Source: Mycobacterium sp. BK086 (GTDB taxonomy: Bacteria; Actinomycetota; Actinomycetes; Mycobacteriales; Mycobacteriaceae). Taken from it: a stretch of 64,000 nt of DNA. The notes beneath the pieces were generated by a model. The model was not told the origin of the DNA. It worked only from the letters and a program-made list of their open reading frames with translations, and searched no databases. The stretch is taken from positions 806,001-870,000 of the forward strand of contig SNWL01000005.1 in NCBI GenBank assembly GCA_004362315.1, given 5' to 3'. The position numbers and the translations under genes were made by a program. Positions 34,929 through 44,126 of this stretch are shown here, piece by piece. Each line of letters begins with the position of its first letter. Position 1 is the stretch's first letter.

Positions 34929-35327
34929 CGCAGCGACTCCTATCCCCGACCCCGAGCGAAAGGGCGCCCGCCATACCGGCCCCGACCGGTGATGTGGACC
35001 ACAGGAATGTACCCGATTTTGTACCCGCATCGGCGCAATTCGCCGCAGCGACTTTTGGCGAAATCCGGTTGCCGCCTCGTCAATTACCCATCGCCATCGC
35101 TTGAGTCACGGAAAAGCACTGGTGCACAGCACATTACGGAAACAGTTGCGACTGCCCGCCCGGGCGCATGCACACCCCGTGCAGGTGGGCTCGCTCAATT
35201 TGCTGGATTCACGACGCCTCCCGTGTGCTCCAAACCCACTCCAGCCGGAGGTGGAGTCGGGATAATTGACATCGCCGCCCGGGGGCAGCCGCCGGCGGGA
35301 ACCGGCTCAGCGAGGAGCGTGAGATCC
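34929..35327. other. Divergent intergenic region between the mce-like gene and aceA
   Basis: About 400 bases without a credible gene. It holds a tandem repeat TGTACCCG at 35008-35015 and 35020-35027, one helical turn apart, and a 6-base inverted repeat ACTCCA-N8-TGGAGT near 35240-35260. It must carry the promoters of both genes and any glyoxylate-pathway regulatory sites; no recognised RamB-type box was seen. Confidence 0.5.
35008..35027. repeat. Tandem direct repeat TGTACCCG (12-base period)
   Basis: Two identical 8-mers start exactly 12 bases apart, about 80-100 bases upstream of the mce-like start and 300 bases upstream of aceA. They may be a direct-repeat regulator site, or a coincidence. 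Confidence 0.4.
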
Positions 35328-37631
35328 ATGTCCATCATCGAAGCGGACGCAACCACCGAGTCCCCATTCGAGCGCGAGGTCGCCGAGACGCAGCGCTATA
35401 TCGACAGTCCGCGGTTCGAGGGGATCACCCGGCTCTACACCGCACGACAGGTCGTCGAGCAGCGGGGCACGATTCCTGTCGACCACACCGTCGCCCGCGA
35501 GGCCTCCACCGCCTTCTACAAGCGCCTGCGTGAACTGTTCGCTGCCAAGAAGAGCATCACCACGTTCGGCCCGTACTCGCCGGGCCAGGCCGTGACGATG
35601 AAGCGGATGGGTATCGAGGGCATCTACCTCGGCGGCTGGGCGACGTCGGCCAAGGGCTCGACCACCGAAGACCCCGGCCCCGATCTCGCGAGCTATCCGT
35701 TGAGTCAGGTGCCCGACGAGGCGGCCGGCCTGGTGCGCGCGCTGCTGACCGCGGACCGCAATCAGCAGTACCTGCGCCTGCAGATGACCCCTGAACAGCG
35801 TGCGGCGCAACCCGCTGTCGACTACCGCCCGTTCATAATCGCCGACGCCGATACCGGCCACGGTGGAGATCCGCACGTGCGCAACCTGATTCGACGCTTC
35901 GTCGAGGCCGGTGTGGCCGGCTACCACATCGAGGACCAACGCCCCGGCACCAAGAAGTGTGGCCATCAGGGCGGCAAGGTGCTGGTGCCCTCTGACGAAC
36001 AGCTCAAGCGGCTCAACACCGCTCGCTTCCAGCTCGACATCATGAACGTGCCGGGCATCATCGTCGCGCGCACCGACGCCGAGGCGGCCAACCTGATCGA
36101 CACCCGCTCCGACGAACGCGATCAGCCGTTCCTGCTCGGAGCGACCAATCTCAAGGTCCCGCCGTACAAGTCGTGCTTCCTGGCCATGGTGCGCAAGTTC
36201 TACGAGAGCGGAGTCACCGAACTCAACGGGCATCTGCTCTATGCGCTGCCCGAGGGCGAGTATGCGGTGGCCGATGCGTGGCTACAGCGCCAGGGCATCT
36301 CCGATCTGATCGCCGCCCAGGCCGCCGCGTGGCGGGACGGCCAGGAGCATTCGCTGGACGCCCTGTTCGACAAGGTCGAGTCGAAGTTCGTCGACGCCTG
36401 GCAGGACGACGCCGGACTGGACACCTACGGCGACGCGGTGGCCGAACTTCTCAAGTTCCGCGAGGGTGAGGGCGAGCCGCACGAGATGAGCGCGGCGGAC
36501 TGGCTCGCTTTCGCCAAGACGGCGTCGCTGTACGCCGCCCGCGAGAAGGCTCGCGAGCTCGGAGTCGACGCACCGTGGGATCCCGAACGCGCCAAGACTC
36601 CCGAGGGTTACTACCAGGTGCGCGGCGGCATTCCGTATGCGATCGCGAAATCCCTTGCCGCAGCGCCGTTTGCGGACCTGTTGTGGATGGAGACCAAGAC
36701 CGCCGACCTGGCGGACGCGCGCGAGTTCGCCGAGGCTGTGCACGCGGTGTATCCGGACAAGATGCTGGCCTACAACCTCTCCCCCTCGTTCAACTGGGAC
36801 ACCACCGGCATGAGCGACGAAGAGATGCGCGCCTTCCCCGAAGAGCTCGCCAAGATGGGCTTCGTCTTCAACTTCATGACCTATGGCGGTCACCAGATCG
36901 ACGGCGTCGCCGCCGAGGAGTTCGCCACCGCGCTGCGCCAGGACGGCATGCTGGCGCTGGCCCGCCTGCAGCGCAAGATGCGCCTGGTCGAATCGCCTTA
37001 CCGCACACCGCAAACCCTGGTCGGCGGTCCGCGCAGCGACGCGGCGCTGGCGGCATCCTCGGGTCGCACCGCGACCACGAAGTCGATGGGCAAGGGTTCC
37101 ACGCAGCACCAGCACCTGGTGCAGACCGAAGTGCCCAAGAAGCTGCTCGAAGAGTGGCTCGCGTTGTGGAACGAGCATTACCAGCTCGGCGAGAAGTTGC
37201 GGGTGACCCTGCGGCCGCGACGGGCCGGCGGCGAGGTGCTCGAACTCGGCATCTGGGGCACCCGGGACGACGGTGGCGAGGAGGAGCTGCTGGCCAACGT
37301 GCTCGTCGACCCGATCAAAGACCGGCACGGCCGCAGCATCCTCACGGTGCGCGACCAGAACACCTTCGCCGAGAAGCTGCGTCAGAAGCGACTGATGACG
37401 CTGATCCATCTGTGGATGGTGCACCGTTTCAAGGCCGATGCCGTCTACTACGTCACGCCGACCGAGGACAACATCTACCAGGCCGACAAGATGAAGGCGC
37501 ACGGCATCTTCAGCGATGTGCACAAGGATGTCGGCGAGATCATCGTCGCCGACGTCAACCCCGACCGGATCGCCGAGCTGCTCGAGCCCGACCAGGCGGC
37601 CCTCAAGCGGCTGATCGCCAAAGAGGACTGA
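35328..37631 (+). CDS. aceA: Isocitrate lyase, long AceA2 type
   Basis: 767 residues, the length of the mycobacterial long isocitrate lyase rather than the ~430-residue Icl1. It splits isocitrate to succinate and glyoxylate in the glyoxylate shunt and can act as methylisocitrate lyase in propionyl-CoA disposal. The active-site signature K209-K-C211-G-H is intact. The C-terminal extension after about residue 600, characteristic of AceA2, is complete here, unlike the split version known from M. tuberculosis H37Rv. The ATG at 35328 follows GAGGAG (35312-35317). It fits the surrounding lipid and sterol-like catabolism, which yields acetyl- and propionyl-CoA. Confidence 0.95.
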   Translation: MSIIEADATTESPFEREVAETQRYIDSPRFEGITRLYTARQVVEQRGTIPVDHTVAREASTAFYKRLRELFAAKKSITTFGPYSPGQAVTMKRMGIEGIYLGGWATSAKGSTTEDPGPDLASYPLSQVPDEAAGLVRALLTADRNQQYLRLQMTPEQRAAQPAVDYRPFIIADADTGHGGDPHVRNLIRRFVEAGVAGYHIEDQRPGTKKCGHQGGKVLVPSDEQLKRLNTARFQLDIMNVPGIIVARTDAEAANLIDTRSDERDQPFLLGATNLKVPPYKSCFLAMVRKFYESGVTELNGHLLYALPEGEYAVADAWLQRQGISDLIAAQAAAWRDGQEHSLDALFDKVESKFVDAWQDDAGLDTYGDAVAELLKFREGEGEPHEMSAADWLAFAKTASLYAAREKARELGVDAPWDPERAKTPEGYYQVRGGIPYAIAKSLAAAPFADLLWMETKTADLADAREFAEAVHAVYPDKMLAYNLSPSFNWDTTGMSDEEMRAFPEELAKMGFVFNFMTYGGHQIDGVAAEEFATALRQDGMLALARLQRKMRLVESPYRTPQTLVGGPRSDAALAASSGRTATTKSMGKGSTQHQHLVQTEVPKKLLEEWLALWNEHYQLGEKLRVTLRPRRAGGEVLELGIWGTRDDGGEEELLANVLVDPIKDRHGRSILTVRDQNTFAEKLRQKRLMTLIHLWMVHRFKADAVYYVTPTEDNIYQADKMKAHGIFSDVHKDVGEIIVADVNPDRIAELLEPDQAALKRLIAKED

Positions 37632-37637
37632 ACCGGC

Positions 37638-38420
37638 TTACTTGCGCATCCCCCCACTAACGGTGAGGTCGTCGCCGGTGACAAACGACGATGCCGCACT
37701 GGCCAGATACAGTGCCGGGCCGACGATCTCATGGGTGTCGCCGATCCGGTTCTGCGAGTTGAGACTGGCCAGCCAGGCCAGGGAACCGGGCTGAAATTCT
37801 TCAGCCCGTTCCAGGATGTCGGTCATGAACGAGCCGGGACTGAGGATGTTGGCGCGAATGTTCCACTGCGCCCACACCTTTGACATCATCACCGTCAGGT
37901 GCCGCAACGCCGCCTTCGACGCCCCGTAGGCCACGGCCTCGGGGCTGCCGTCGTAGCCCTGAGTGCTACCGATGTTGATGATGGTGCCGCCACCGCCGTC
38001 ACGCATGACCGGCGCCACGCATTGGCTCATCCGCAGCACGCCCTCGAGGTTGACGCTGAACACCTTGCGCCACAACTCGAGCGTGACGTCGTCGAGGAAC
38101 TGCATTCCCGGATTGATGCCTGCGTTGTTGACCAGCACATCGATCCGGCCGAAATGGTCGACGACCCGCTCGACGCAGGCGGTGATGGCGTCCCAGTCCC
38201 CCATATGGCAGCCGATGCCGATGACGTCGCGGCCGGTAGACGTCCGAATCTCCTCGGCGGCAACGTCTGAGCGCTCCTGATCACGCCCGGTCACCACGAT
38301 CGACGCACCCGCCCGGGCGAATCCCTCAGCCATCGCCCGGCCGAGGCCACGCGTCGAGCCCGTCACGATGGCAACCTTCCCGGCCAGGGAGAACAGCTCG
38401 CGCGGATCCTGATAGCTCAT
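37638..38420 (-). CDS. SDR family oxidoreductase
   Basis: 260 residues. TGSTRGLGRAM, NNAGINPG, catalytic YGASK in AVAYGASKAAL and a C-terminal TGDDLTVSGG are standard classical SDR features. It likely oxidises a secondary alcohol with NAD(P). The ATG at 38420 is 6 bases after a TATGGT box, so it can be expressed independently of the TetR gene located just upstream on the same strand. Its stop faces that of aceA, 6 bases away. Confidence 0.9.
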   Translation of the reverse strand: MSYQDPRELFSLAGKVAIVTGSTRGLGRAMAEGFARAGASIVVTGRDQERSDVAAEEIRTSTGRDVIGIGCHMGDWDAITACVERVVDHFGRIDVLVNNAGINPGMQFLDDVTLELWRKVFSVNLEGVLRMSQCVAPVMRDGGGGTIINIGSTQGYDGSPEAVAYGASKAALRHLTVMMSKVWAQWNIRANILSPGSFMTDILERAEEFQPGSLAWLASLNSQNRIGDTHEIVGPALYLASAASSFVTGDDLTVSGGMRK

Positions 38421-38426
38421 GCCAGC

Positions 38427-38432
38427 ACCATA
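38427..38432 (-). promoter_or_regulatory. Leaderless -10 box (TATGGT) for the SDR
   Basis: The minus-strand TATGGT lies 6 bases before the ATG at 38420. It overlaps the inverted repeat ATACT-GGA-AGTAT (38430-38442), next to the palindrome TTACCGTAA; either could be an operator for the neighbouring TetR protein. Confidence 0.5.
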
Positions 38433-38475
38433 CTGGAAGTATTACGGTAAGCCGCACCCATTGATGTTCTCGGCG

Positions 38476-39096
38476 CTAAGACGATCCCAGGTAGGCCACG
38501 ATCGCGTTGGTCAGCCCTCGGCGGGCTTCGTCGAGATCGCCATAGCTGCCCAACTGTTTCTCCGAGGCGATACCGCGCATGGCACCCGGAATCAACCAGG
38601 CCATCTCACGGATCCGCTGCGGGTCGACGTGCAAGTCCGCGAACGCCTTCTGGCAGGTCTCCTGCCAGCCCTGACCCCAGGAGAACAGCTCGGCCGCAGT
38701 CTGCGGATACTGCTGCTCGAGGTCGGCGTGCTCCCGCGGCAGCGCGGCACGCAGGTTTTCGATGGCCCGGGAGTCCCGGTTCGTCAGCCCGTCGTACAGC
38801 GTGTCGATGATGCCCGCCACGCGATCGCGCAGGCTCGCCGAGGTGTCCGGCGGAGTGAAGATGTTGGCCCGTCGCTCGGCGGTGTAGCGCAGCACCGCCG
38901 CCCAGAACCCGTCGGTATCACCGAATTGGTATTGCACCGTCCCCCAGGTCGCGCCGGCTTCTTTCGCGATGCGATTGGCCGATACCGCACCGGGCTGGCC
39001 GGACGCCAGCGCGGTCAACGCGGCCTCGAGCAGGCTCTCGCGGGTGGCCGAACCGCGCCGGTTCGGCCGTCGTCGCGCACTGTCCGCTTCGGCCAC
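38476..39096 (-). CDS. TetR/AcrR family transcriptional regulator
   Basis: 206 residues. The N-terminal DNA-binding domain is RESLLEAALTALASGQPGAVSANRIAKEAGATWGTVQYQFGDTDG in outline, with the helix-turn-helix around residues 40-60. The GTG start is leaderless (TAGGCT box 6 bases upstream) and the gene diverges from the KshA-like oxygenase, which it probably controls along with the SDR downstream. Confidence 0.9.
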   Translation of the reverse strand: MAEADSARRRPNRRGSATRESLLEAALTALASGQPGAVSANRIAKEAGATWGTVQYQFGDTDGFWAAVLRYTAERRANIFTPPDTSASLRDRVAGIIDTLYDGLTNRDSRAIENLRAALPREHADLEQQYPQTAAELFSWGQGWQETCQKAFADLHVDPQRIREMAWLIPGAMRGIASEKQLGSYGDLDEARRGLTNAIVAYLGSS

Positions 39097-39102
39097 CCCG
39101 GA

Positions 39103-39108
39103 AGCCTA
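39103..39108 (-). promoter_or_regulatory. Leaderless -10 box (TAGGCT) for the TetR gene
   Basis: The minus-strand TAGGCT is followed by 6 bases and the GTG at 39096. Confidence 0.5.
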
Positions 39109-39112
39109 ACCC

Positions 39113-39137
39113 AGATTCATTGACACTTCTATGATCT
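39113..39137. promoter_or_regulatory. Candidate TetR operator between divergent promoters
   Basis: AGATTCAT and ATGATCT form an imperfect inverted repeat (one extra base in the left arm) with a 10-base spacer. It lies exactly between the two divergent -10 boxes at 39103 and 39143, where a bound repressor would silence both genes. Confidence 0.35.
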
Positions 39138-39142
39138 GTTTC

Positions 39143-39148
39143 TAGACT
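39143..39148 (+). promoter_or_regulatory. Leaderless -10 box (TAGACT) for the KshA-like gene
   Basis: TAGACT ends 7 bases before the GTG at 39156, supporting that start codon in the absence of a ribosome site. Confidence 0.5.
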
Positions 39149-39155
39149 CGCCAGC

Positions 39156-40166
39156 GTGGCGAAACCGTCCCTGTCGATGAAGCCCACCGGCTGGTTCCAG
39201 GTGGCGTGGTCCGACGAGATCGCGGTGGGCGACGTCCACCGGATGAAGTACTTCGACACCGACATGGTGGCGTGGCGTGCTCAGTCCGGCGCGCTCACCG
39301 TGATGGACGCCTACTGCGAACACCTCGGCGCTCATCTCGGCTACGGCGGCCAGGTTGTCGGCGAGGTCATCCAGTGCCCGTTCCACGGCTGGCAGTGGAA
39401 CCATGAGGGCCGCAACGTCTGTATTCCCTACCAGGACAGGCCAAATCGCGGCCGCCGCATCCCCACTTATCCTGTGGTCGAACGCAATTCGTCGGTGTAC
39501 ATCTGGCACGACGTCGCAGGTCGCGACCCGTACTTCGAGGCGCCCGACATCTTCGCCGACTTCGGCGACGACAGGACGGCCGACGACTACTACCCGCAGG
39601 CCCGCTTGTATCGGCCGCAGCTCGAGCTGCATCCGCAGTACGTCCTCGAAAACGGGGTCGACTTCGCACATTTCAAGTTCGTGCACCAGACGCCGATCGT
39701 GCCGCTGTTCACTCGCCACGACTTCGACGAGCCGGTGTCCTATGTCGACTTCACGATCACCTTCGAAGGGGACGAGGGCCAGATCATCGACGACATCAAC
39801 AGTGGCGTCGAGGCGATCAACGGTGGACTCGGCGTGGCGGTCACCAAGAGCTGGGGCATGGTGGACAACCGGACGATCTCGGCGGTCACGCCGGTCGACG
39901 AGAACACCTCCGACGTCCGCTTCATGGTCTACATCGGGCGGAAGCCGAGCGATGACAGCCCGAAAGCCGAAGCCAAGGCGCAGGCCTTCGGCCAGGACGT
40001 GATCGATCAGTTCGCCGCCGACATCCAGATCTGGCAGCACCAGCGCTATACCCACCGGCCCGCGCTGGCCACCACCGAGTTCGACGGCTTCACTGCAATT
40101 CGCAAGTGGGCCAGCCAGTTCTACGCATCCGAGAGCCAAGGAGAACCTGCCCATGTCAGCCAATAG
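39156..40166 (+). CDS. Rieske oxygenase, KshA-like (3-ketosteroid 9-alpha-hydroxylase oxygenase type)
   Basis: 336 residues. The Rieske ligands C54-x-H56 and C74-x2-H77 have canonical 17-residue spacing; the iron site lies in VDFAHFKFVHQ. Overall length and the N-terminal PTGWFQVAWSDEI resemble KshA, the oxygenase that hydroxylates C9 of 3-ketosteroids, though substrate identity is not assured. It needs a reductase (KshB type), absent here. Its 3' end overlaps the DapB-like gene by 14 bases, so the two form an operon under the divergent TetR regulator. Confidence 0.87.
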   Translation: MAKPSLSMKPTGWFQVAWSDEIAVGDVHRMKYFDTDMVAWRAQSGALTVMDAYCEHLGAHLGYGGQVVGEVIQCPFHGWQWNHEGRNVCIPYQDRPNRGRRIPTYPVVERNSSVYIWHDVAGRDPYFEAPDIFADFGDDRTADDYYPQARLYRPQLELHPQYVLENGVDFAHFKFVHQTPIVPLFTRHDFDEPVSYVDFTITFEGDEGQIIDDINSGVEAINGGLGVAVTKSWGMVDNRTISAVTPVDENTSDVRFMVYIGRKPSDDSPKAEAKAQAFGQDVIDQFAADIQIWQHQRYTHRPALATTEFDGFTAIRKWASQFYASESQGEPAHVSQ

Positions 40167-41238
40167 CCCGATTCGGGTGTTCCAGGTGGCGACCGGAAAC
40201 GTCGGCACCGAGATGATCAAGCGGATCGGCGCGCATCGCGGCCTGGAGCTCGTCGGCCTGCACTGCTACACCCCGGAGAAGGTCGGCCGCGATGCCGGCG
40301 AGATCGCCGGGATCGCGCCGAATGGTGTCACCGCAACGGGTTCCATTGACGAGATCATCGCCGCCAAGCCCGATGTGCTGACCTTCCACGGTGTCTTCCC
40401 CGATGAGGACCTCTACGTGAAGGTGCTCGAGGCGGGGATCAACATCGTCACCACCGCCGACTGGATCACCGGCTGGCACCGTGACACGAACCACCCGCAC
40501 CACTCCGGCAAGAAGGTCTCCCAGCTTCTGGAGGAAGCGTGCGGTCGGGGTGGATCTTCGTTCTACGGCACCGGCATGAACCCCGGCGTCAACCAGATCC
40601 TCGGCGTGGTCTGCTCATCCGACGTCGCCGAGATCGAGAACATCACCACCATCGAGTCCGTCGACGTGTCCTGCCACCATTCGGCGGACACCTGGAAAGA
40701 GGTCGGCTACGGCCTGCCGGTCGACGACCCGGCACTGCCCGGCATGCTCGAGAAGTACACCCGGGTCTTCGCCGACAGCGTGCTGATGATGGCCGACTGC
40801 TTCGACCTCGAACTCGACGAGGTCAAGTTCACCTATGAGCTCGGCGCCTGCACCAAGGACGTCGACCTGGGGTGGTACCAGCTGCCCAAGGGCTCACTGG
40901 GCGGCAACTACCTCAAATACCAGGGCATGGTGGACGGCGTGCCGCGGGTCGAGACGCATCTGGAATGGCAGATGACCCCGCACACCGATCCGAGCTGGGA
41001 CATCAAGGGCTGCTACATCACGCAGATCACCGGCGATCCGCAGGTCTACAACAAGCACATGATCTTCCCGAAGCCGGGCGTCGATCTGTCCGACGTGGCG
41101 TCGTTCGCCTCCATCGGCATGACCGTCACCGGGTTGCCGGCCCTCAACGCGATCCCCGCTGTGGTGGCCGCCCCGCCCGGATTGATCACGAGTGCGGACC
41201 TTCCGCTGCGCGGATTTGCGGGTCGTTTCAAGAAGTGA
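40153..41238 (+). CDS. NAD(P)-dependent dihydrodipicolinate-reductase-like dehydrogenase
   Basis: 361 residues. N-terminal Rossmann motif VFQVATGNVGTEMIKRI, with a C-terminal domain like the mycobacterial 'dihydrodipicolinate reductase' family (PF19328-like), which includes amine dehydrogenase relatives and is not the lysine-pathway DapB. ATG at 40153 with AAGGAG just upstream, 14-base overlap with the oxygenase. A pathway role next to a Rieske oxygenase suggests it reduces or oxidises the hydroxylated product; its substrate is unknown. Confidence 0.85.
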   Translation: MSANSPIRVFQVATGNVGTEMIKRIGAHRGLELVGLHCYTPEKVGRDAGEIAGIAPNGVTATGSIDEIIAAKPDVLTFHGVFPDEDLYVKVLEAGINIVTTADWITGWHRDTNHPHHSGKKVSQLLEEACGRGGSSFYGTGMNPGVNQILGVVCSSDVAEIENITTIESVDVSCHHSADTWKEVGYGLPVDDPALPGMLEKYTRVFADSVLMMADCFDLELDEVKFTYELGACTKDVDLGWYQLPKGSLGGNYLKYQGMVDGVPRVETHLEWQMTPHTDPSWDIKGCYITQITGDPQVYNKHMIFPKPGVDLSDVASFASIGMTVTGLPALNAIPAVVAAPPGLITSADLPLRGFAGRFKK

Positions 41239-41263
41239 ATGAGGCCCGCGCGAGCGAACTGTA

Positions 41264-41282
41264 ATCCCGACGGTATCGGGAT
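41264..41282 (+). terminator. Hairpin after the KshA-like operon
   Basis: ATCCCGA-CGGTA-TCGGGAT, a perfect 7-base stem with a 5-base loop, 26 bases after the stop codon. It lacks a T-run, so its termination strength is uncertain. Confidence 0.45.
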
Positions 41283-41471
41283 GGATTCGGTTAGATGAAC
41301 AGAAGGTGAACACCCAGGTCAGTCCGTTCTTTCGGGCGTGATCGCAGTGCCGTCGGCGCCTCCGGTGGTCGCTCCGATAGCAACGATCGACACCGTGAAC
41401 GGGGAACAAACGCCCGCCTCGCGGACGCCCGGAAGATAGCGAACGGAGTTCTACCAGCGGAATAGGCCAGG

Positions 41472-41477
41472 TAGAGT
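41472..41477 (+). promoter_or_regulatory. Leaderless -10 box (TAGAGT)
   Basis: TAGAGT ends 7 bases before the GTG at 41485, favouring that start over the in-frame GTG at 41476, which overlaps the box itself. Confidence 0.45.
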
Positions 41478-41484
41478 GCCGTCC

Positions 41485-42153
41485 GTGGGCAGACACCGGT
41501 TAGCCAAGCCGCGGCGCCGTTGGTCGGTCGCCGTGGCTGCGCTCGCCGCACTTCCGGTGGCCGGGATCCTCACCGCCAGCACCGGCGGGACGCCCGTCAA
41601 GGCGATCCCCGGAACCCTCGAATGTTGTGCCAAGCTCGTGGCCGCCAGTGCCCAGGATCTGGGCACCGTGCCGATCGGTGCGCACTACATCGCCATGACC
41701 CAGGCCGAGTTGGTGGCCAGCCGCAGCGCGGTCAACCGCACCACCCTGCACGCACTGCCCGCGGGTGTCGGCGTCGAGCAGGGTCTGCAGATCAAGACCA
41801 TCCTGGCCGAACGTCTCGTCAGCGCGTACTTCCCCGAGATCCACAGCATCGGCGGCGTGCGCCCGGACTACTTGAAGTGGCATCCCAATGGCCAAGCCAT
41901 CGACGTGATGATCCCGAACTATCAGAGCCCGGAAGGCAAGGAGTTGGGTGACCGCATCGCGGCCTTCGCTCTGGCCAACGCCGACCGGATTTCGCTGAAT
42001 CACGTGATCTGGCGGCGCATCATGTACGACAAGGGCGGCAAGCCGTTCCTGATGGGCAATCTCGGTTCCGACGACGCCAACCACTACACTCACGTTCACA
42101 TCGCCACCGACGGTGGCGGCTATCCCACCGGTGACGAAAGTTATTTTGGCTGA
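41485..42153 (+). CDS. Exported LAS-type metallopeptidase-like protein
   Basis: 222 residues. Basic N-terminus GRHRLAKPRRR followed by a hydrophobic stretch (WSVAVAALAALPVAGILTAS) forms a signal peptide or membrane anchor. The rest has the zinc-ligand pattern of LAS peptidases (VanY/D-Ala-D-Ala carboxypeptidase type): WHPNGQAIDV (His and Asp) and NHYTHVHIATDGG (HxH). Similar mycobacterial exported proteins are of unproven function; a cell-wall peptide or glycan substrate is likely. The GTG at 41485 is chosen from the leaderless box. Confidence 0.78.
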   Translation: MGRHRLAKPRRRWSVAVAALAALPVAGILTASTGGTPVKAIPGTLECCAKLVAASAQDLGTVPIGAHYIAMTQAELVASRSAVNRTTLHALPAGVGVEQGLQIKTILAERLVSAYFPEIHSIGGVRPDYLKWHPNGQAIDVMIPNYQSPEGKELGDRIAAFALANADRISLNHVIWRRIMYDKGGKPFLMGNLGSDDANHYTHVHIATDGGGYPTGDESYFG

Positions 42154-42640
42154 TCCCAAGCACTTCGGCGCTGTAGCGCTGCTGATGAGTGCTGCGTTGG
42201 CAGCCGCGCCGGTCGCGCACGCCGACGAAGCATTCTGGGGCGGGTGGTACAAGATCACCTTCCACACCGACCAGAAGTCGGGCACGTCCGTCGCGGCCAC
42301 TCAGCAGGAAACGCCGTACACCGCCGCGTACAAGATCACCACGAACTGTTCGTCGGACATCTGCACCGCGTCGGTTCTCGACGGGCCGACGCCCAAGGAG
42401 AACGCCACGCAGACAACCAGTTTCGTGTGGTCGGGTTCGCAATGGTCGCGGTCCAACAGCTGGCGGTGGGACTGCAACCTGCCGGACAGCACGATCACCT
42501 ACGATCCAGCGCACTCGGTGACCACCTACAAGCCCCAGTCGGACGGCTCACTGGCCGGCACCTTCGAGACCACGATCGAGAGCGGCGCCTGCCAGGGCAC
42601 GGTCGTCATCCCGGTGACAGCGGTCCCGTCTTCCTCCTGA
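42131..42640 (+). CDS. Secreted hypothetical protein
   Basis: About 169 residues with an N-terminal signal peptide (HFGAVALLMSAALAAAPVAHA, cut after AHA). The mature domain has conserved-looking Trp and Cys residues (WGGWYKITFHTD, NCSSDICTAS, WRWDCNLPDS, SGACQGTVV), giving two likely disulphides. I do not recognise the fold; related short exported proteins are common in mycobacteria. The start is uncertain: GTG at 42131 or TTG at 42146, both overlapping the upstream peptidase gene, so the two are probably co-translated. Confidence 0.72.
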   Translation: MTKVILADPKHFGAVALLMSAALAAAPVAHADEAFWGGWYKITFHTDQKSGTSVAATQQETPYTAAYKITTNCSSDICTASVLDGPTPKENATQTTSFVWSGSQWSRSNSWRWDCNLPDSTITYDPAHSVTTYKPQSDGSLAGTFETTIESGACQGTVVIPVTAVPSSS

Positions 42641-42645
42641 CCCTC

Positions 42646-42651
42646 TAGGGT
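42646..42651 (+). promoter_or_regulatory. Leaderless -10 box (TAGGGT) for the purine permease
   Basis: TAGGGT ends 7 bases before the ATG at 42659; the in-frame GTG at 42650 lies inside the box and is unlikely to be used. Confidence 0.45.
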
Positions 42652-42658
42652 GCGAAGG

Positions 42659-44074
42659 ATGAATCGTCTCGATCGCTTCTTCGAGGTCACTGCCCGCGGG
42701 TCAACCATCGGTGCCGAGGTCCGCGGCGGACTGGTCACCTTCATCGCGATGGCCTACATCGTCGTCCTGAATCCGATCATTCTGTCCGGGGCCGCGGACG
42801 TGACGGGCAACAAGCTCGGCTTCGCACAAGTCTCGGCGACCACATCACTGGCGGCGGGCGTGATGACGATCCTGTTCGGGCTGTTCGCGCGAATGCCGTT
42901 CGCCTTCGCCGCGGGCCTGGGCATCAACTCGTTCCTGGCGACCACCGTGGTCGGGACCGTCAGCTGGCCCGAGGCGATGGGCCTGGTGGTGATCAACGGC
43001 CTCATCATCGTCGCGCTGGCCGTCACGGGGTTACGCAGGCTGGTCTTCGACGCCGTCCCCATGCAGCTCAAACTCGCGATCACCGCGGGCATCGGTTTGT
43101 TCATCATGTTCATCGGCCTCGTCGACTCCGGCTTCATCTCGTCGACCGGATTGCCTTCTCCCCCGGTCGGATTGGGCGGCGGCGGCCATGGGTCGATCAG
43201 CACCGTGCCCACCGTGGTGTTCGTGTTCACCCTGCTGGTCACCGGCATTCTGGTGGTACGCCGAGTTCGGGGCGGCATTCTGATCGGGCTGGTGGCAGGA
43301 ACCGTCGTCGCGGTGATCATCGAGGCGGTCTGGCATCTGGGGTCTGCCGTCGAAAAGCCGGGTGGCTGGACGTTGTCGGTGCCGACGCTGTCGGGGTCGC
43401 CGTTCGCCCTTCCAGACCTATCCTTGGTGGGCGCCTTCAGTTTTGACAGCTTCGGGCGGATCGGCATCCTGGCCGCCACGATGCTGGTGTTCACCCTGGT
43501 GTTCGCCAACTTCTTCGACGCGATGGGAACGTTCACCGGGCTGTCGCGCGAAGCGGGCCTGGCCGACGAGAACGGCAACTTCCCGCGGCTGCGGTCGGCT
43601 CTCGTCGTCGAGGGCGCGGGCGCGGTGATCGGCGGCGCCGGTTCCGCATCGTCGAACACCGTCTTCATCGAGTCCGGCGCCGGTATCGAGGAAGGCGCCC
43701 GCACTGGACTGGCCAACCTCGTCACCGGCGCACTGTTCCTGGCTGCCATGTTCGTCGGGCCGCTGGCACAGATCGTGCCGACGGAGGTCGCGGCCGCGGC
43801 GCTGGTGATCGTCGGCACGATGATGTTCTCCCAGCTGCGCCACGTGGACATCTCGGAATTCTCGATCGCGCTTCCCGTTGTGCTGACCATCGCGGTCATG
43901 CCGTTCAGCTATTCGATCGCCAACGGCATCGGCGTCGGGTTCGTGACGTGGGTCGTGGTGCGCTCCGCCGCGGGCAAGGCTCGTGAGATCAGTCCACTGC
44001 TGTGGATCGTGGCTGCCGGCTTCGTTATGTACTTCGCGCGCAGCGGGATCGAGTCCCTCCTGGGCTCGCACTGA
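42659..44074 (+). CDS. NCS2 family permease, AzgA-like (adenine/guanine/hypoxanthine)
   Basis: 471 residues, about 12-14 membrane segments. The N-terminal EVRGGLVTFIAMAYIVVLNP is the hallmark of the AzgA branch of purine transporters, and AAGLGINSFLATTVVG and FANFFDAMGTFTGLS match its helix 3 and helix 8-10 signatures. It imports purine bases with protons. Monocistronic, with the neighbours unrelated. Confidence 0.92.
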   Translation: MNRLDRFFEVTARGSTIGAEVRGGLVTFIAMAYIVVLNPIILSGAADVTGNKLGFAQVSATTSLAAGVMTILFGLFARMPFAFAAGLGINSFLATTVVGTVSWPEAMGLVVINGLIIVALAVTGLRRLVFDAVPMQLKLAITAGIGLFIMFIGLVDSGFISSTGLPSPPVGLGGGGHGSISTVPTVVFVFTLLVTGILVVRRVRGGILIGLVAGTVVAVIIEAVWHLGSAVEKPGGWTLSVPTLSGSPFALPDLSLVGAFSFDSFGRIGILAATMLVFTLVFANFFDAMGTFTGLSREAGLADENGNFPRLRSALVVEGAGAVIGGAGSASSNTVFIESGAGIEEGARTGLANLVTGALFLAAMFVGPLAQIVPTEVAAAALVIVGTMMFSQLRHVDISEFSIALPVVLTIAVMPFSYSIANGIGVGFVTWVVVRSAAGKAREISPLLWIVAAGFVMYFARSGIESLLGSH

Positions 44075-44126
44075 CACCGAAAATTCGGATGCCCCGGGTG
44101 TGCACGGCCAACTACTGTCTGCCCGT

